Assembly: GCF_015222005.1 (NCBI RefSeq)
Contig: NZ_JADFFL010000009.1
Location: 124,001-188,000, forward strand
Origin: Mucilaginibacter myungsuensis
GTDB lineage: Bacteria > Bacteroidota > Bacteroidia > Sphingobacteriales > Sphingobacteriaceae
Direction: 5' to 3'
Length of the DNA stretch: 64,000 bases
Below are positions 47,249 through 55,581 of the stretch, piece by piece (within the stretch, counting starts at the first letter, position 1; the number at the start of each line of letters is the position of its first letter). The notes beneath the pieces are model-generated. The model made no database searches, was not told where the DNA came from, and saw only the letters and a program-made list of their open reading frames with translations. A program made the position numbers and the translations under genes.

Positions 47249-48469
47249 ATGAAAAGCCGCTTCCTTACCACCCTGCTTGGCTTACTGCCGGGTATATTGT
47301 TCGCCAAAACCCTGCATGTGGGTAAGGGCCAACCGTTCGAGAGCATCGCGATTGCAGCAAGGTCGGCAGCACCCGGCGATTCCATTTTGGTGCACAACGG
47401 CACTTACCGAGGCGGGCAGTCTCTCGACAACCTGAAAGGCGCGGCAGGCAAATGGATATATATTATTGCCGAAAAGCAGGGCGAAGCGATCATTGAGGGC
47501 GGCCATGCATCGGTACAAGGTAACGACTTGGCGTACGTTCAATTTGAGAGCCTCACCTTTACCAAACAGACCGACAACGGCGCCAACTTTAGCGACGGTG
47601 CCACGTACGAAACCCCAAGCCACCATCTAACTTTCAAAAACTGCACTTTTAAAGACATAGCCGCTACAGGCAATAACGACCTGCTGAAACTGTCGGGCGT
47701 GGATGAATTTACGCTAACAGGCTGCACGTTCCTCAACGGATCTAAAGGCGGCAGCGGCGTTGATATGGTGGGCTGCCACAAGGGTCTGATCACCCAATGC
47801 CGTTTCGAGAATATGGGATCTAACGCCATACAAATGAAAGGCGGCACCAGTGATATGCGCGTAGAGCGTTGCCTGTTCAAGAACGCGGGCGAGCGGGCCA
47901 TCAACTTGGGCGGCAGCACAGGTCTACCATTTTTCAGGCCGATGGATGTGAAATGGGAAGCCGCCGATCTGAAGGTTTACAGCAACGTGTTTATAGGCGG
48001 CGAGGTGCCGGTGGCATTCGTCGGCTGCACCCGGTCCGAGGTGGTGAATAATACCATCTACAAACCTAACCATTGGGTTTTGCGCATTTTGCAAGAGAAT
48101 AAGGATACCACGCGCTTTGTTAAAAGCGGGCATAATACCTTTGCTAATAATGTCATTGTGATAGATCAGCGGGTGCGGGTGATCTGCAACATTGGCGGTG
48201 ATACAGCTCCGCAAACTTTCACTTTCACTAACAACGCCTGGTGTAATGTAGATGCACCAAACTGGTCGGCCACGCAATTGCCGGTAATAGAAAAGAATGC
48301 AATGTTCGGCAAAGATCCGTCGTTTGGAGATGCTGTTAAGGAGGACTTTAGCATCGGCAAAGATAGTCCGCTTATAGGGGCCGGATCAAAAGTATCGCAG
48401 CCTGAAAAAGACTTCGACAACAGACCATTCAAAGCTAAACGTGCCATCGGCGCATTCGAGGTGAAATAG
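47249..48469 (+). CDS. Secreted right-handed parallel beta-helix protein (chondroitinase-B-like)
   Basis: 406 residues with a signal peptide (to ...LFAKT). The N-terminal LHVGKGQPFESIAIAARSAAPGDSILVHNGTY is the DUF1565/chondroitinase-B-like opening, followed by beta-helix coils with repeated asparagine-rich turns (LTFKNCTFKDI, LTGCTFLNGS, GLITQCRFENMGSNAI, MRVERCLFKNAG, VNNTIYKP). Proteins of this kind bind or cleave uronic-acid polysaccharides; catalytic residues cannot be assigned here. It lies 36 bases before the Crp/Fnr gene. Confidence 0.85.
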   Translation: MKSRFLTTLLGLLPGILFAKTLHVGKGQPFESIAIAARSAAPGDSILVHNGTYRGGQSLDNLKGAAGKWIYIIAEKQGEAIIEGGHASVQGNDLAYVQFESLTFTKQTDNGANFSDGATYETPSHHLTFKNCTFKDIAATGNNDLLKLSGVDEFTLTGCTFLNGSKGGSGVDMVGCHKGLITQCRFENMGSNAIQMKGGTSDMRVERCLFKNAGERAINLGGSTGLPFFRPMDVKWEAADLKVYSNVFIGGEVPVAFVGCTRSEVVNNTIYKPNHWVLRILQENKDTTRFVKSGHNTFANNVIVIDQRVRVICNIGGDTAPQTFTFTNNAWCNVDAPNWSATQLPVIEKNAMFGKDPSFGDAVKEDFSIGKDSPLIGAGSKVSQPEKDFDNRPFKAKRAIGAFEVK

Positions 48470-48505
48470 CTAACTTCGGCAGCATACAATTACCTGCCGC
48501 TACCC

Positions 48506-49072
48506 ATGGATAAATTACGCCAACATATCGAAGAGTTATCCCCGCTTACCGATGCGGAGTTCGACCTGATCAAACCTTACTTTACTTACAGACGGATTAA
48601 AAAGCATCAATATCTGACCCAAGAGGGTGACCAGTCGGTGGCTGAATATCTGATCTTATCCGGCGTGTTCAGGATGTTCCATTTGGATGCTGACGGCAAG
48701 GAATACATCGTACAATTCGCAGGTGAGAATTGGTGGGTAGCTGATTACCAGGCCTACTTTAAAGGCAAACTGGCTACGCTACATATCACCTGCATGGAAG
48801 ATGCCGAGGTGCTCTGCCTGAACCTCAATGGCCGCGAGAAGCTGGCTACCGAGTTCCACAAGATGGAGCATTTTTTCAGGATGAAACTTACCAACGGTTA
48901 CGTGGCATTGCATCGCCGGATACTCTCCTTGCTATCCAGCACACCTCAACAGCGATACGAGGAATTCGGTCAGCTTTATCCGCAGCTGATGCAAAAGATC
49001 CCTAAAAAATATATCGCGGAATATTTGGGGGTTAGTCGGGAGACGCTGAGTAGATTATATTCTAATAAGTGA
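48506..49072 (+). CDS. Crp/Fnr family transcription regulator
   Basis: 188 residues. The cyclic-nucleotide-binding beta-roll fold covers about 10-125 (YLTQEGDQSVAEYLILSGVFRMF). The C-terminal HTH is compact (IPKKYIAEYLGVSRETLSRL, ~168-187), as in the short Bacteroidota Crp-like regulators. No Fe-S cysteine cluster is apparent. The effector is unknown. Two TGTGA-N6-TCACA palindromes lie upstream of the next two genes (49236 and 50129), the classical Crp recognition form, so this regulator is the obvious candidate to bind them. Confidence 0.92.
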   Translation: MDKLRQHIEELSPLTDAEFDLIKPYFTYRRIKKHQYLTQEGDQSVAEYLILSGVFRMFHLDADGKEYIVQFAGENWWVADYQAYFKGKLATLHITCMEDAEVLCLNLNGREKLATEFHKMEHFFRMKLTNGYVALHRRILSLLSSTPQQRYEEFGQLYPQLMQKIPKKYIAEYLGVSRETLSRLYSNK

Positions 49073-49090
49073 TCTTCTGAACTTTATAAT

Positions 49091-49214
49091 TCCCTCCCTT
49101 GGGAGGGTTGCGGAAGAAAAGAGCGATAGCAGGGAGGGGTTAGCCATGATGCAAAACGGCTAACCCCTCCCTGCCATTTCAACACATCCCACTTCACCCC
49201 TCCCCGAGGAGGGA
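49091..49214. repeat. Interspersed nested inverted repeat (family A, copy 2)
   Basis: Outer arms TCCCTCCCTTGGGAGGG and CACCCCTCCCCGAGGAGGGA enclose inner arms AGGGAGGGGTTAGCC and GGCTAACCCCTCCCTGCC. Same layout as 23568-23693. It lies between the Crp/Fnr gene and the SDR promoter and may isolate them. Confidence 0.88.
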
Positions 49215-49235
49215 TTTATAAAAACCATCGTATGA

Positions 49236-49305
49236 GTGTGATTTTCGTCACACTTTTTTAGTGACCTGCTTCCTCGGAGCGGGGCTATCTGATATTCTAA
49301 TTTTG
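49236..49305 (+). promoter_or_regulatory. Crp-type operator and promoter of the SDR gene (composite element, copy 1)
   Basis: The perfect palindrome GTGTGA-TTTTCG-TCACAC (49236-49253) contains TGTGA-N6-TCACA. After 4 bases comes TTAGTGACCTG (49258-49268), and 29 bases later the -7 box TAATTTTG (49298-49305), a full match to TAnnTTTG. No good -33 box is visible, as expected for an activator-dependent promoter. The same element with the same spacings recurs at 50129-50198. The start codon is at 49331. Confidence 0.75.
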
Positions 49306-49330
49306 ACTATATCAAAACACAAGAATTATC

Positions 49331-50125
49331 ATGGACCTGCAATTAACCAACAAAACAGTTTTTGTATCCGGCGCTACTGCCGGTATCGGTTTCGCCATAG
49401 CTAAAGGGTTTGCTAAAGAAGGCGCTATAGTTTACCTGAACGGCCGCGACCAGGCCAGGGTCGACGCAGCTATTCAACGCATCAAAACAGAAACCCCTAA
49501 TTCGACAGTTCACGGCATTACTGCTGATCTGGCTACACTTGACGGCTTTAACAAACTGACCGGCGAGCTACCCCAAGCCGACATCCTGATCAACAACCTC
49601 GGCATTTTTGAGCCTGTCGATTTCTTTGACCTGAAAGACTCGGATTGGCAAAAAATGTTCGACGTAAATGTGCTAAGTGGCGTACGCCTGACCCAACACT
49701 TTATGCCGAGCATGCTAAAAAACAACTGGGGCCGCGTGATCTTCATCTCCAGCGAATCAGCCTTACAGATCCCTACCGAGATGATCCACTATGGTTTCTC
49801 TAAAACCGCTCAACTATCTATCGCCAACGGTTTGGCGCAACTGACCAAAGGCACCGGCGTAACCGTCAACTCGGTACTCCCCGGCCCTACCTATTCGGAA
49901 GGGGTACAACAATTTGTGGCCGATCTGGCCCAGCAAGCAAACAGCAACACTGAAGAGGTCGAACATAAATTTTTTGCCGAGACCCGCCCGTTAAGTTTGC
50001 TGCAAAGATTTGCTACGGTTGATGAGATCGCAAGCTCAGTGATCTATTTATCAAGTCCGTTGGCGGCGGCTACCAATGGTGCAGCTTTACGTGCCGACGG
50101 TGGCATACTGAAAGGACTACACTAA
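49331..50125 (+). CDS. Short-chain dehydrogenase/reductase (SDR)
   Basis: 264 residues. NAD(P)-binding GATAGIGFAIAKG (TGxxxGIG type, residues 14-26), NNLG motif (~90), and the catalytic triad pattern ISSESA...YGFSK (Ser ~140, Tyr and Lys ~154-158). A classical SDR; the substrate cannot be read from the sequence. It has its own Crp-type promoter element and is the first of two co-regulated genes next to the Crp/Fnr gene. Confidence 0.93.
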   Translation: MDLQLTNKTVFVSGATAGIGFAIAKGFAKEGAIVYLNGRDQARVDAAIQRIKTETPNSTVHGITADLATLDGFNKLTGELPQADILINNLGIFEPVDFFDLKDSDWQKMFDVNVLSGVRLTQHFMPSMLKNNWGRVIFISSESALQIPTEMIHYGFSKTAQLSIANGLAQLTKGTGVTVNSVLPGPTYSEGVQQFVADLAQQANSNTEEVEHKFFAETRPLSLLQRFATVDEIASSVIYLSSPLAAATNGAALRADGGILKGLH

Positions 50126-50128
50126 AAA

Positions 50129-50198
50129 GTGTGAGGCAAGTCACACGCTATTAGTGACCTGTCTCCTTCTGCCACAGTGCTCCTGCTACCGACATTTG
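50129..50198 (+). promoter_or_regulatory. Crp-type operator and promoter of the DJ-1/PfpI gene (composite element, copy 2)
   Basis: GTGTGA-GGCAAG-TCACAC (50129-50146), 4 bases, TTAGTGACCTG (50151-50161), 29 bases, GACATTTG (50191-50198). Palindrome, second block and -7-like box are at exactly the same offsets as in copy 1, while the intervening bases differ. It begins three bases after the SDR stop codon, and the next start codon is at 50256. Confidence 0.72.
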
Positions 50199-50255
50199 CC
50201 ATAGACAAAAACTATTAAATATTAAAACATTATAAACATCTAAAATCTCACAGTC

Positions 50256-50933
50256 ATGAAAAAGAACATTTTATTCGTAGTATCAAGTGCAAGTGTAATT
50301 GGTCCTAACAACCGCGCGACAGGCAACTTACTGACCGAGGTGGCCCACCCTTACCAAACCTTTAAAGCGCAAGGTTACAATATCGATGTATTCAGCGTAG
50401 CCGGCGGCGATGCACCGATAGATATGGTTGAACTGGAAGACCAAATGAACCAAGCCTTTTTAAATGGCGAGGGCGCTATCGCTTTCAAAAACACTCAAAG
50501 TATCGATAAGATAGATGTCACTAAGTACGATGCCGTGTTTGTTCCGGGCGGCTTGGCTCCGGTGGTTGATATGCCCGATGATCCCATCGTGCAAAAGATC
50601 CTGGCCGATATGTACGATCAAGGCGGCGTGGTAAGCGCGGTATGTCATGGCCCGGTGGCCCTGATCAACGTCAAACTGAGCGATGGCAGCTACCTGATCA
50701 ACGGCAAACATGTAACCGGTTTCAGTAAGGCTGAAGAAGAGCACTATGCAAAGGTTGACGTTCCGTTCGAATTGGAGGATGCCCTGATAGATCGTGGCGG
50801 TAAATACAGCGCCGCTGCCGAATGGCAAGCCCACATAGTGACTGACGGCCGTTTGGTGACCGGCCAAAACCCGGCATCTGCAACAGGCGTGGCAGAGAGT
50901 GTGATCAATTTATTAGAGCCCGTTCAAGCGTAA
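50256..50933 (+). CDS. DJ-1/PfpI-type class I glutamine amidotransferase-like protein (Hsp31-like)
   Basis: 225 residues. The nucleophile elbow SAVCHGPVAL gives Cys 130 and His 131; VFVPGGLAPVVDMPDD (~95-110) and an N-terminal ILFVVSSASVIGPNNRATGN are typical of the Hsp31/YhbO branch. Such proteins act as glyoxalases or chaperones in stress by carbonyls or oxidants; which applies here is unknown. It has the second Crp-type promoter. Confidence 0.9.
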   Translation: MKKNILFVVSSASVIGPNNRATGNLLTEVAHPYQTFKAQGYNIDVFSVAGGDAPIDMVELEDQMNQAFLNGEGAIAFKNTQSIDKIDVTKYDAVFVPGGLAPVVDMPDDPIVQKILADMYDQGGVVSAVCHGPVALINVKLSDGSYLINGKHVTGFSKAEEEHYAKVDVPFELEDALIDRGGKYSAAAEWQAHIVTDGRLVTGQNPASATGVAESVINLLEPVQA

Positions 50934-50950
50934 TTTCTATTCTGATGATT

Positions 50951-51052
50951 AACCACGAAGGGCACAAAGTTTTGCACAAAGGCCACAAAGTTTTTGTTGC
51001 CGATGAATAGCTTTGTGCTCTTTGTGGTTTTCTCTTTGTGAACTTTGTGGTT
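50951..51052. repeat. Interspersed inverted repeat (family D)
   Basis: AACCACGAAGGGCACAAAG (50951-50969) pairs with CTTTGTGCTCTTTGTGGTT (51011-51029) with two mismatches; more copies of the CTTTGTGG unit follow to 51052. It lies between the DJ-1/PfpI and ABM genes. Confidence 0.8.
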
Positions 51053-51069
51053 AAATAAACTATAGTAAA

Positions 51070-51369
51070 ATGCAACCAATAAACATATTCGCCAAATGGC
51101 AAGTAAAAGAAGGTGAGTTAGACACCGTTCTTAACCTCATTAGCCAAGTAGCCGAACAAAGCCGTGCCGAGGATGGCAACCTGTTATACATAATCAACCA
51201 AAGCACTACCGACCCTAACACTTTGCTGTTAGCCGAGGCGTATCAGGACGAGGCCGCATTGGACGCGCACCGCGCATCAGCACACTTCCAAAAGATCGTT
51301 GTTGGGCAGATCGTTCCTTTGCTGGATACGAGGGAAGTTGTAATAACAAGAGAAATAAGTAGGGTGTAG
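51070..51369 (+). CDS. ABM-domain (antibiotic biosynthesis monooxygenase-like) protein
   Basis: 99 residues in a single ferredoxin-like ABM domain: INIFAKWQVKEGELDTVLNLI, SRAEDGNLLYIINQ, EAYQDEAALDAHRASAHFQKI. Small enzymes of this fold act as quinol or quinone monooxygenases. It follows the DJ-1/PfpI gene after a repeat and may belong to the same transcript. Its last two codons and stop lie in a 15-base tandem duplication. Confidence 0.9.
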   Translation: MQPINIFAKWQVKEGELDTVLNLISQVAEQSRAEDGNLLYIINQSTTDPNTLLLAEAYQDEAALDAHRASAHFQKIVVGQIVPLLDTREVVITREISRV

Positions 51370-51393
51370 GTGTATACAGTGTAGGTGTATACA
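51364..51393 (+). repeat. 15-base tandem duplication over a stop codon
   Basis: GTGTAGGTGTATACA occurs twice in a row (51364-51378, 51379-51393). The first unit contains the ABM stop codon; the second supplies one arm of the terminator. Confidence 0.85.
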
Positions 51394-51407
51394 CCACCTA
51401 CATTTTT
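51381..51407 (+). terminator. Intrinsic terminator after the ABM gene
   Basis: GTAGGTG and CACCTAC form a 7-bp stem with a 7-nt loop followed by ATTTTT. The left arm is within the second unit of the 15-base tandem duplication. Confidence 0.7.
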
Positions 51408-51581
51408 AAGTATCTAATTTTCAGCGAACTAAAAGTTTATACTTTTACAATAAAACACAATACTGCACGTTTTTATAATTTCTTATCAGGCGCTGGTTCA
51501 TCCAACCGAGCTGATCCATTCAAACTTTTCAGGCAAACAATCTCCCAGCACCATCGGTTAGAAAAAGAAACTTGATAACCA

Positions 51582-51797
51582 ATGGACCCGAAAGAGCAAC
51601 AACAAGAACCCGAAGATAGGACACCTGACTTTGTAGAGGACCCGACCAAGATCAGCGATTTTGGCGATGAGCAGGATAAGGAGCGCGAGCAGGAAAGTTT
51701 CCCGGAATTGAGCAATCAGTCAGACACGCAAAACGAAACCGACATTAGCGATCTGGATATCGACCCGACGCACGACGGCGACGGAAGCATCGTATAA
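51582..51797 (+). CDS. Small acidic hypothetical protein
   Basis: 71 residues, almost all polar: DPKEQQQEPEDRTPDFVEDP and later DISDLDIDPTHDGDGSIV. Strongly acidic, with no hydrophobic core, so probably disordered. No domain is recognised. Its codon pattern fits a real gene and it has its own space between the ABM gene and a perfect 13-bp terminator (51803-51841). Conservation is untested. Confidence 0.55.
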   Translation: MDPKEQQQEPEDRTPDFVEDPTKISDFGDEQDKEREQESFPELSNQSDTQNETDISDLDIDPTHDGDGSIV

Positions 51798-51802
51798 CAC
51801 AA

Positions 51803-51841
51803 AAGCCTGATCAAAGCTTGAGCAAAGTTTTGATCAGGCTT
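51803..51841. terminator. Intrinsic terminator shared by convergent genes
   Basis: AAGCCTGATCAAA and TTTGATCAGGCTT form a perfect 13-bp stem with T-runs on both sides. The stop codon of the leftward LytTR regulator (51811-51813) is inside one arm. Confidence 0.88.
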
Positions 51842-52563
51842 TTCTTTTGTTTGGATATGGGCACTTTTTTGTCCGACCGCTGCATGATCAGGTAGCCCGA
51901 ATCCTCATTCAGGATACTGACGATATGCGCCTTGTTCACCAGGTGCGATTGGTGGCAGCGGATAAACCCGTACGGGGTCAGCATCTCATCATAAGCATAC
52001 AGCGGTTTGGATATGATATGTTCCGCGCCATTGGCCAGATAAAAAGTGGTGTAGTTATTTGATGATTCGCACCGCACAATATCCTTTACCGGCACCAGGT
52101 AAGTTTCCTTTAAGGTCGGCAGGGCTATCTTCTCGTTCTCGTCGGGTTGTTTTTTGTCCAGCAGTTGCAGCAGGTTACCCAAACGCAAGTTCTGTTTTTT
52201 GAGTTGTACTGATGCTTCGGCGCGTTCTACTGCGTCCTTTAACTCGGTAGTGTTAATTGGTTTGAGCAAGTAATCCAGCGCCGAAAATTTTACGGCCATA
52301 ATGCCGTAGGTATCATAGGCGGTCACAAAGATCACCTCAAAATCGGGGTCGGGGATGGAGCGCAGCAGTTCAAAGCCATTCTTGCCGGGCATTTCAATGT
52401 CTAAAAACACCACATCGGGTTTCATGGTCATGATCAGCTCACGGGCCTCGTCGGCATGGGTGGCCGTAGCAATGATCTGCACACCCGGGCAATGCCGCGC
52501 AAGCAATGCCGAAAGGTTGCTGATGTTGAGCGTCTCGTCGTCTACTAATATCGCGCTGATCAT
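51811..52563 (-). CDS. LytTR-type response regulator
   Basis: 250 residues. Receiver domain (1-120) with acidic DDE (8-10) and phospho-acceptor Asp 55 in VVFLDIEMPGKNG. LytTR DNA-binding domain about 145-245 (YLVPVKDIVRCESSNNYTTFYL, GFIRCHQSHLVNKAHI). It abuts the LytS-type kinase gene with no spacer (stop of the kinase at 52564-52566). Targets are unknown. Confidence 0.94.
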   Translation of the reverse strand: MISAILVDDETLNISNLSALLARHCPGVQIIATATHADEARELIMTMKPDVVFLDIEMPGKNGFELLRSIPDPDFEVIFVTAYDTYGIMAVKFSALDYLLKPINTTELKDAVERAEASVQLKKQNLRLGNLLQLLDKKQPDENEKIALPTLKETYLVPVKDIVRCESSNNYTTFYLANGAEHIISKPLYAYDEMLTPYGFIRCHQSHLVNKAHIVSILNEDSGYLIMQRSDKKVPISKQKKSLIKTLLKL

Positions 52564-54057
52564 TTAATTATTCATCCAGTTATGAAAGGTCAATATCACC
52601 GTTGTGCCTGTTGTTTTAAGCACCTGCAGGCTTATCCGCCCATCGGTTTTCAGTTCATTTACAGCCTTGATCAGGTCGGCCGTTAAGGACAGGCCGTAGC
52701 CGGTCTCCCGTTCTATCCAGGTGCCGTTATCCTTGATCAATATCGCAAAAGTATCCTTTTCATCCGTCCCCACACAACTTACCAGCAGTTGGCCTTCGTC
52801 GCCCAGGCTGGATAAACCATGCTTGATCGCGTTCTCGATCAGTGGCTGCAGGATCAGCGTTGGTATCTCTATGCCCGAGCGGTCAATATCTCCAGATACC
52901 TGAATCTCCCATTTAAAATTAAAACGCAAAGCTTCCAGGCGGATATAAGCCCGCATCATCTCCAATTCCTGATCCAGGCTGTTAAACACTTCGTTGCTTT
53001 TCACCAGCGTTTTACGCAATAACGAGCCAAACTCCTCCAGGTAAGTATTGGCCTCTTCTATCCTGCCCGTATTCATCAACCCCTGTACCGAACTCAATGC
53101 GTTAAAGGTAAAATGCGGGTTCAGTTGCGAGCGCAGCCTAATAGCCGACTGCTCTAACTGTTTATTCTCTTTTTGTGACGACCGTATCCTCAATTTAAAA
53201 CTCCGCACCACCGCAAAAAAGATCAGGCCAATGATCACCAGGGCGTAGTTAATATAGGCAACGGTAGACTTATACCAGTAGGGCTTCACGAAAAGGTAGG
53301 CATACACCATACTCTCGTTTTGATCGGTGTAATAGGCGCTTAACCTGTAAACCGCATTGGGTTCAAGATCCAAGGTGGCAAAGCCCGTAGTGCTGGTTGC
53401 GCTTTGCTGTTCTTTGGTCCTGTCGTTCACCAAAAAGTACTGCACCTCCATGCCCTTGGTCTCGGGCGTTTGTATCGCTTTAAGATCCAGCGTTCCCGGG
53501 GCCATGCTTAGTTTCTCAACTCGGTCATTCCGTTGACGCAAATTGTAGAACGCGTTCACGCTGTCCCTATCCTGATGATAAAAGGCCACTTCGGGGATCA
53601 GCCGTGGCCGCTTAACAATGTATTTAGCTAAGAACGCGCCGCTTTTGGTCTCGTTAATATCGATAGTCAACTGCCTGCCCGGGTCCAGGTACAGGGAACC
53701 ATATGCCGATGTGGCCGACTGGTTAGCCTCGCGGTCCACTTCCTGATGGAAAGGGCGGCTGTTTACCCAATACGAAGTCTTGCCCGAGGTATCCGTCATG
53801 TAAATTTTCAGATATCCGCCAACGGTGTACAGCGTTACTACTCCCCCGCCCTTCCGTCCGGTCTTGATGCCGTTCGTGCTGATGTCATCAGTTGAGATGC
53901 GGATATAAGGCAGGTCTACTGTTTGTTGCTGGGCAAAGCCCGCCTGAAAGGAAGCGACGATAGTCAACAACAGCATGACGTTTTTTCTTACCCCGGTTAC
54001 CTTTATAATTTGCATAGCGTTGCTAATATAAGTCAATATTTTATGTGGAGCTTTCAT
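52564..54057 (-). CDS. LytS-type sensor histidine kinase with periplasmic beta domain
   Basis: 497 residues if the start at 54057 is used; this start overlaps the previous stop as ATGA, arguing for coupled translation. Alternative starts at 54015 or 53976 would give a shorter signal region (NVMLLLTIVASFQAGFAQ). Residues ~45-260 form a beta-rich periplasmic region. One membrane helix (266-288) is followed by a coil and His_kinase domain with His 315 in QLNPHFTFNALSSVQ, then a HATPase domain (PLIENAIKHGLSSLG). Partner of the LytTR regulator. Confidence 0.92.
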   Translation of the reverse strand: MKAPHKILTYISNAMQIIKVTGVRKNVMLLLTIVASFQAGFAQQQTVDLPYIRISTDDISTNGIKTGRKGGGVVTLYTVGGYLKIYMTDTSGKTSYWVNSRPFHQEVDREANQSATSAYGSLYLDPGRQLTIDINETKSGAFLAKYIVKRPRLIPEVAFYHQDRDSVNAFYNLRQRNDRVEKLSMAPGTLDLKAIQTPETKGMEVQYFLVNDRTKEQQSATSTTGFATLDLEPNAVYRLSAYYTDQNESMVYAYLFVKPYWYKSTVAYINYALVIIGLIFFAVVRSFKLRIRSSQKENKQLEQSAIRLRSQLNPHFTFNALSSVQGLMNTGRIEEANTYLEEFGSLLRKTLVKSNEVFNSLDQELEMMRAYIRLEALRFNFKWEIQVSGDIDRSGIEIPTLILQPLIENAIKHGLSSLGDEGQLLVSCVGTDEKDTFAILIKDNGTWIERETGYGLSLTADLIKAVNELKTDGRISLQVLKTTGTTVILTFHNWMNN

Positions 54058-55322
54058 TGTTGGTTAGCTAAGGTGATCATGGCATCCATCTCGCTGATCA
54101 GTCTGGGTTCGGATGCAAAGCCGCTGGTTTGGAAAAGCAACCCGCCGTTTTTACCGATCACCACTTTGGTAGGGATACCCGATACCTTGTAGGCCGCCGC
54201 CGCAGGGTATAGCTTCGGTTTATCTTTAGTGGCGCTATCCATCAGCACTTTAAAATTGTATTTACTTTTTTGGATAAAAGCCTTCACATCGGCTAAAGGG
54301 GTTGCGCCCTCCTGCTTGGTGGCGATGAAAAGGAATACTACCTCGGGATGTTTTTTCACCAACGTTGCCATACCAGGCATGGCCGCGATACAGGGGCCAC
54401 ACCAGGTGGCCCAAAAATCAAGCACCACTACTTTACCTTTAAAGTCGGCAAGCGATACCGGTTTGCCATTCAGATCTTTCAGCGTAAATGCGGGTGCAGC
54501 TACATCATGCAACATTGTTTTGGCAACAGCCGCTAATTGCTGTTTTTGCACGTTCGCTTTCAGAGAATCTAACAGCTTAATAGCGGCCGACCCATCAGCA
54601 CCTCTCTTTACGTGAAGCTGCTTTAACCAAACATCCATCTTATCGGTAGATCGGCCCATGGTAGCCATCATTAGCAGCAGATCATAAGCCCGTTCATCCT
54701 TACCGTTCTTCATCAAGATGTCGGAACACAGTTCGGCAGTTTCGGGCATCATCATATCATCAAAGCCGGTCTTAAAAGCCAGGTCCATCTGCACCAGGGC
54801 ATCAACATATTTGCTATTGGCATGCAGAACGTAAGCATAGGTAAAATGATATGGGTATGCCGCCATCGTCATAAACCTGTCCCAATCGGACTTGGTATAG
54901 TCGGCCGGGCGGGCAGTTGGATCGTCTTTATAGGAAAGGTATAGGTCGACCGTCCTTTTGGCAATAACTTCGGCATAGTTAAGCCCGGTCTTTCCACGCA
55001 CCAACATATCTGCCCCCATGTTTAGGTAGGATGTTTGGTTGAATTTATTTTTGATGGACGCGATGTGCCGCTCAAAATTCCCGGTATCGTTTACGGCTAA
55101 AAACGACAAAGCAGTTATACCTTTCAGCACATCTATCTGCTCGGCATTTTTAATGGCATCCAGTTTAAACTCTTTGATGGTCGCCTGCATAGCGACAACG
55201 TTTTTAGCCGGATCCTTTTCTTCGGACATTTTTTTGAGCCGGACATCGAGCGAGGATAAACTCTGGGCAAGAGCCACCGGTGCTAACAAGCAGATGAGGA
55301 TCACAAAACAAATAAATTTCAT
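54054..55322 (-). CDS. Secreted thioredoxin-fold protein (TlpA/ResA type)
   Basis: 422 residues with a signal peptide (to ...VALAQ). The N-terminal ~270 residues are helical and unrecognised. The C-terminal domain (275-420) is of TlpA type with WCGPC at 307-311 in LDFWATWCGPCIAAMP, and the cis-Pro region VSGIPTKVVIG. It would reduce or exchange disulfides in the periplasm. The stop overlaps the LytS kinase start by four bases, making it the first gene of a three-gene unit. Confidence 0.9.
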   Translation of the reverse strand: MKFICFVILICLLAPVALAQSLSSLDVRLKKMSEEKDPAKNVVAMQATIKEFKLDAIKNAEQIDVLKGITALSFLAVNDTGNFERHIASIKNKFNQTSYLNMGADMLVRGKTGLNYAEVIAKRTVDLYLSYKDDPTARPADYTKSDWDRFMTMAAYPYHFTYAYVLHANSKYVDALVQMDLAFKTGFDDMMMPETAELCSDILMKNGKDERAYDLLLMMATMGRSTDKMDVWLKQLHVKRGADGSAAIKLLDSLKANVQKQQLAAVAKTMLHDVAAPAFTLKDLNGKPVSLADFKGKVVVLDFWATWCGPCIAAMPGMATLVKKHPEVVFLFIATKQEGATPLADVKAFIQKSKYNFKVLMDSATKDKPKLYPAAAAYKVSGIPTKVVIGKNGGLLFQTSGFASEPRLISEMDAMITLANQQ

Positions 55323-55546
55323 ACGGTGATATTTTTGAGCAGCATTTTTATTTACTGATCAAAAATAACATCACCACAGATCAACTGCTTACAGCACTGT
55401 GAACACGTACCGTAGCGGCGTGAATTTGGATAGATAACCATTGGTGATATACTTTCTAAGATCTTTTCTGCACACCCAAACAAAGACCTGGCTATGTTAC
55501 AAATTTATAAAGACAGCTAACTTTTCTTTTTATTTTGCGTTTTAAT

Positions 55547-55554
55547 TAAATTTG
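55547..55554 (+). promoter_or_regulatory. Bacteroidota -7 box of the PAS kinase gene
   Basis: TAAATTTG is a full match to TAnnTTTG. A T-rich stretch lies about 20 bases upstream in place of TTTG. A transcript would start near 55561, 21 bases before the start codon. Confidence 0.5.
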
Positions 55555-55581
55555 ATCAACCCTTTATAAACGCATTATGTC

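Noticed and set aside
47119..47403. N-terminal extension of the antiporter reading frame
   Set aside because: It is not membrane-like, has no family resemblance, and overlaps the start of the divergent beta-helix gene; ATG 47118 begins a normal antiporter.
49091..49214. Possible CRISPR repeats
   Set aside because: The repeats are inverted and nested, not direct and evenly spaced, and there are no cas genes.
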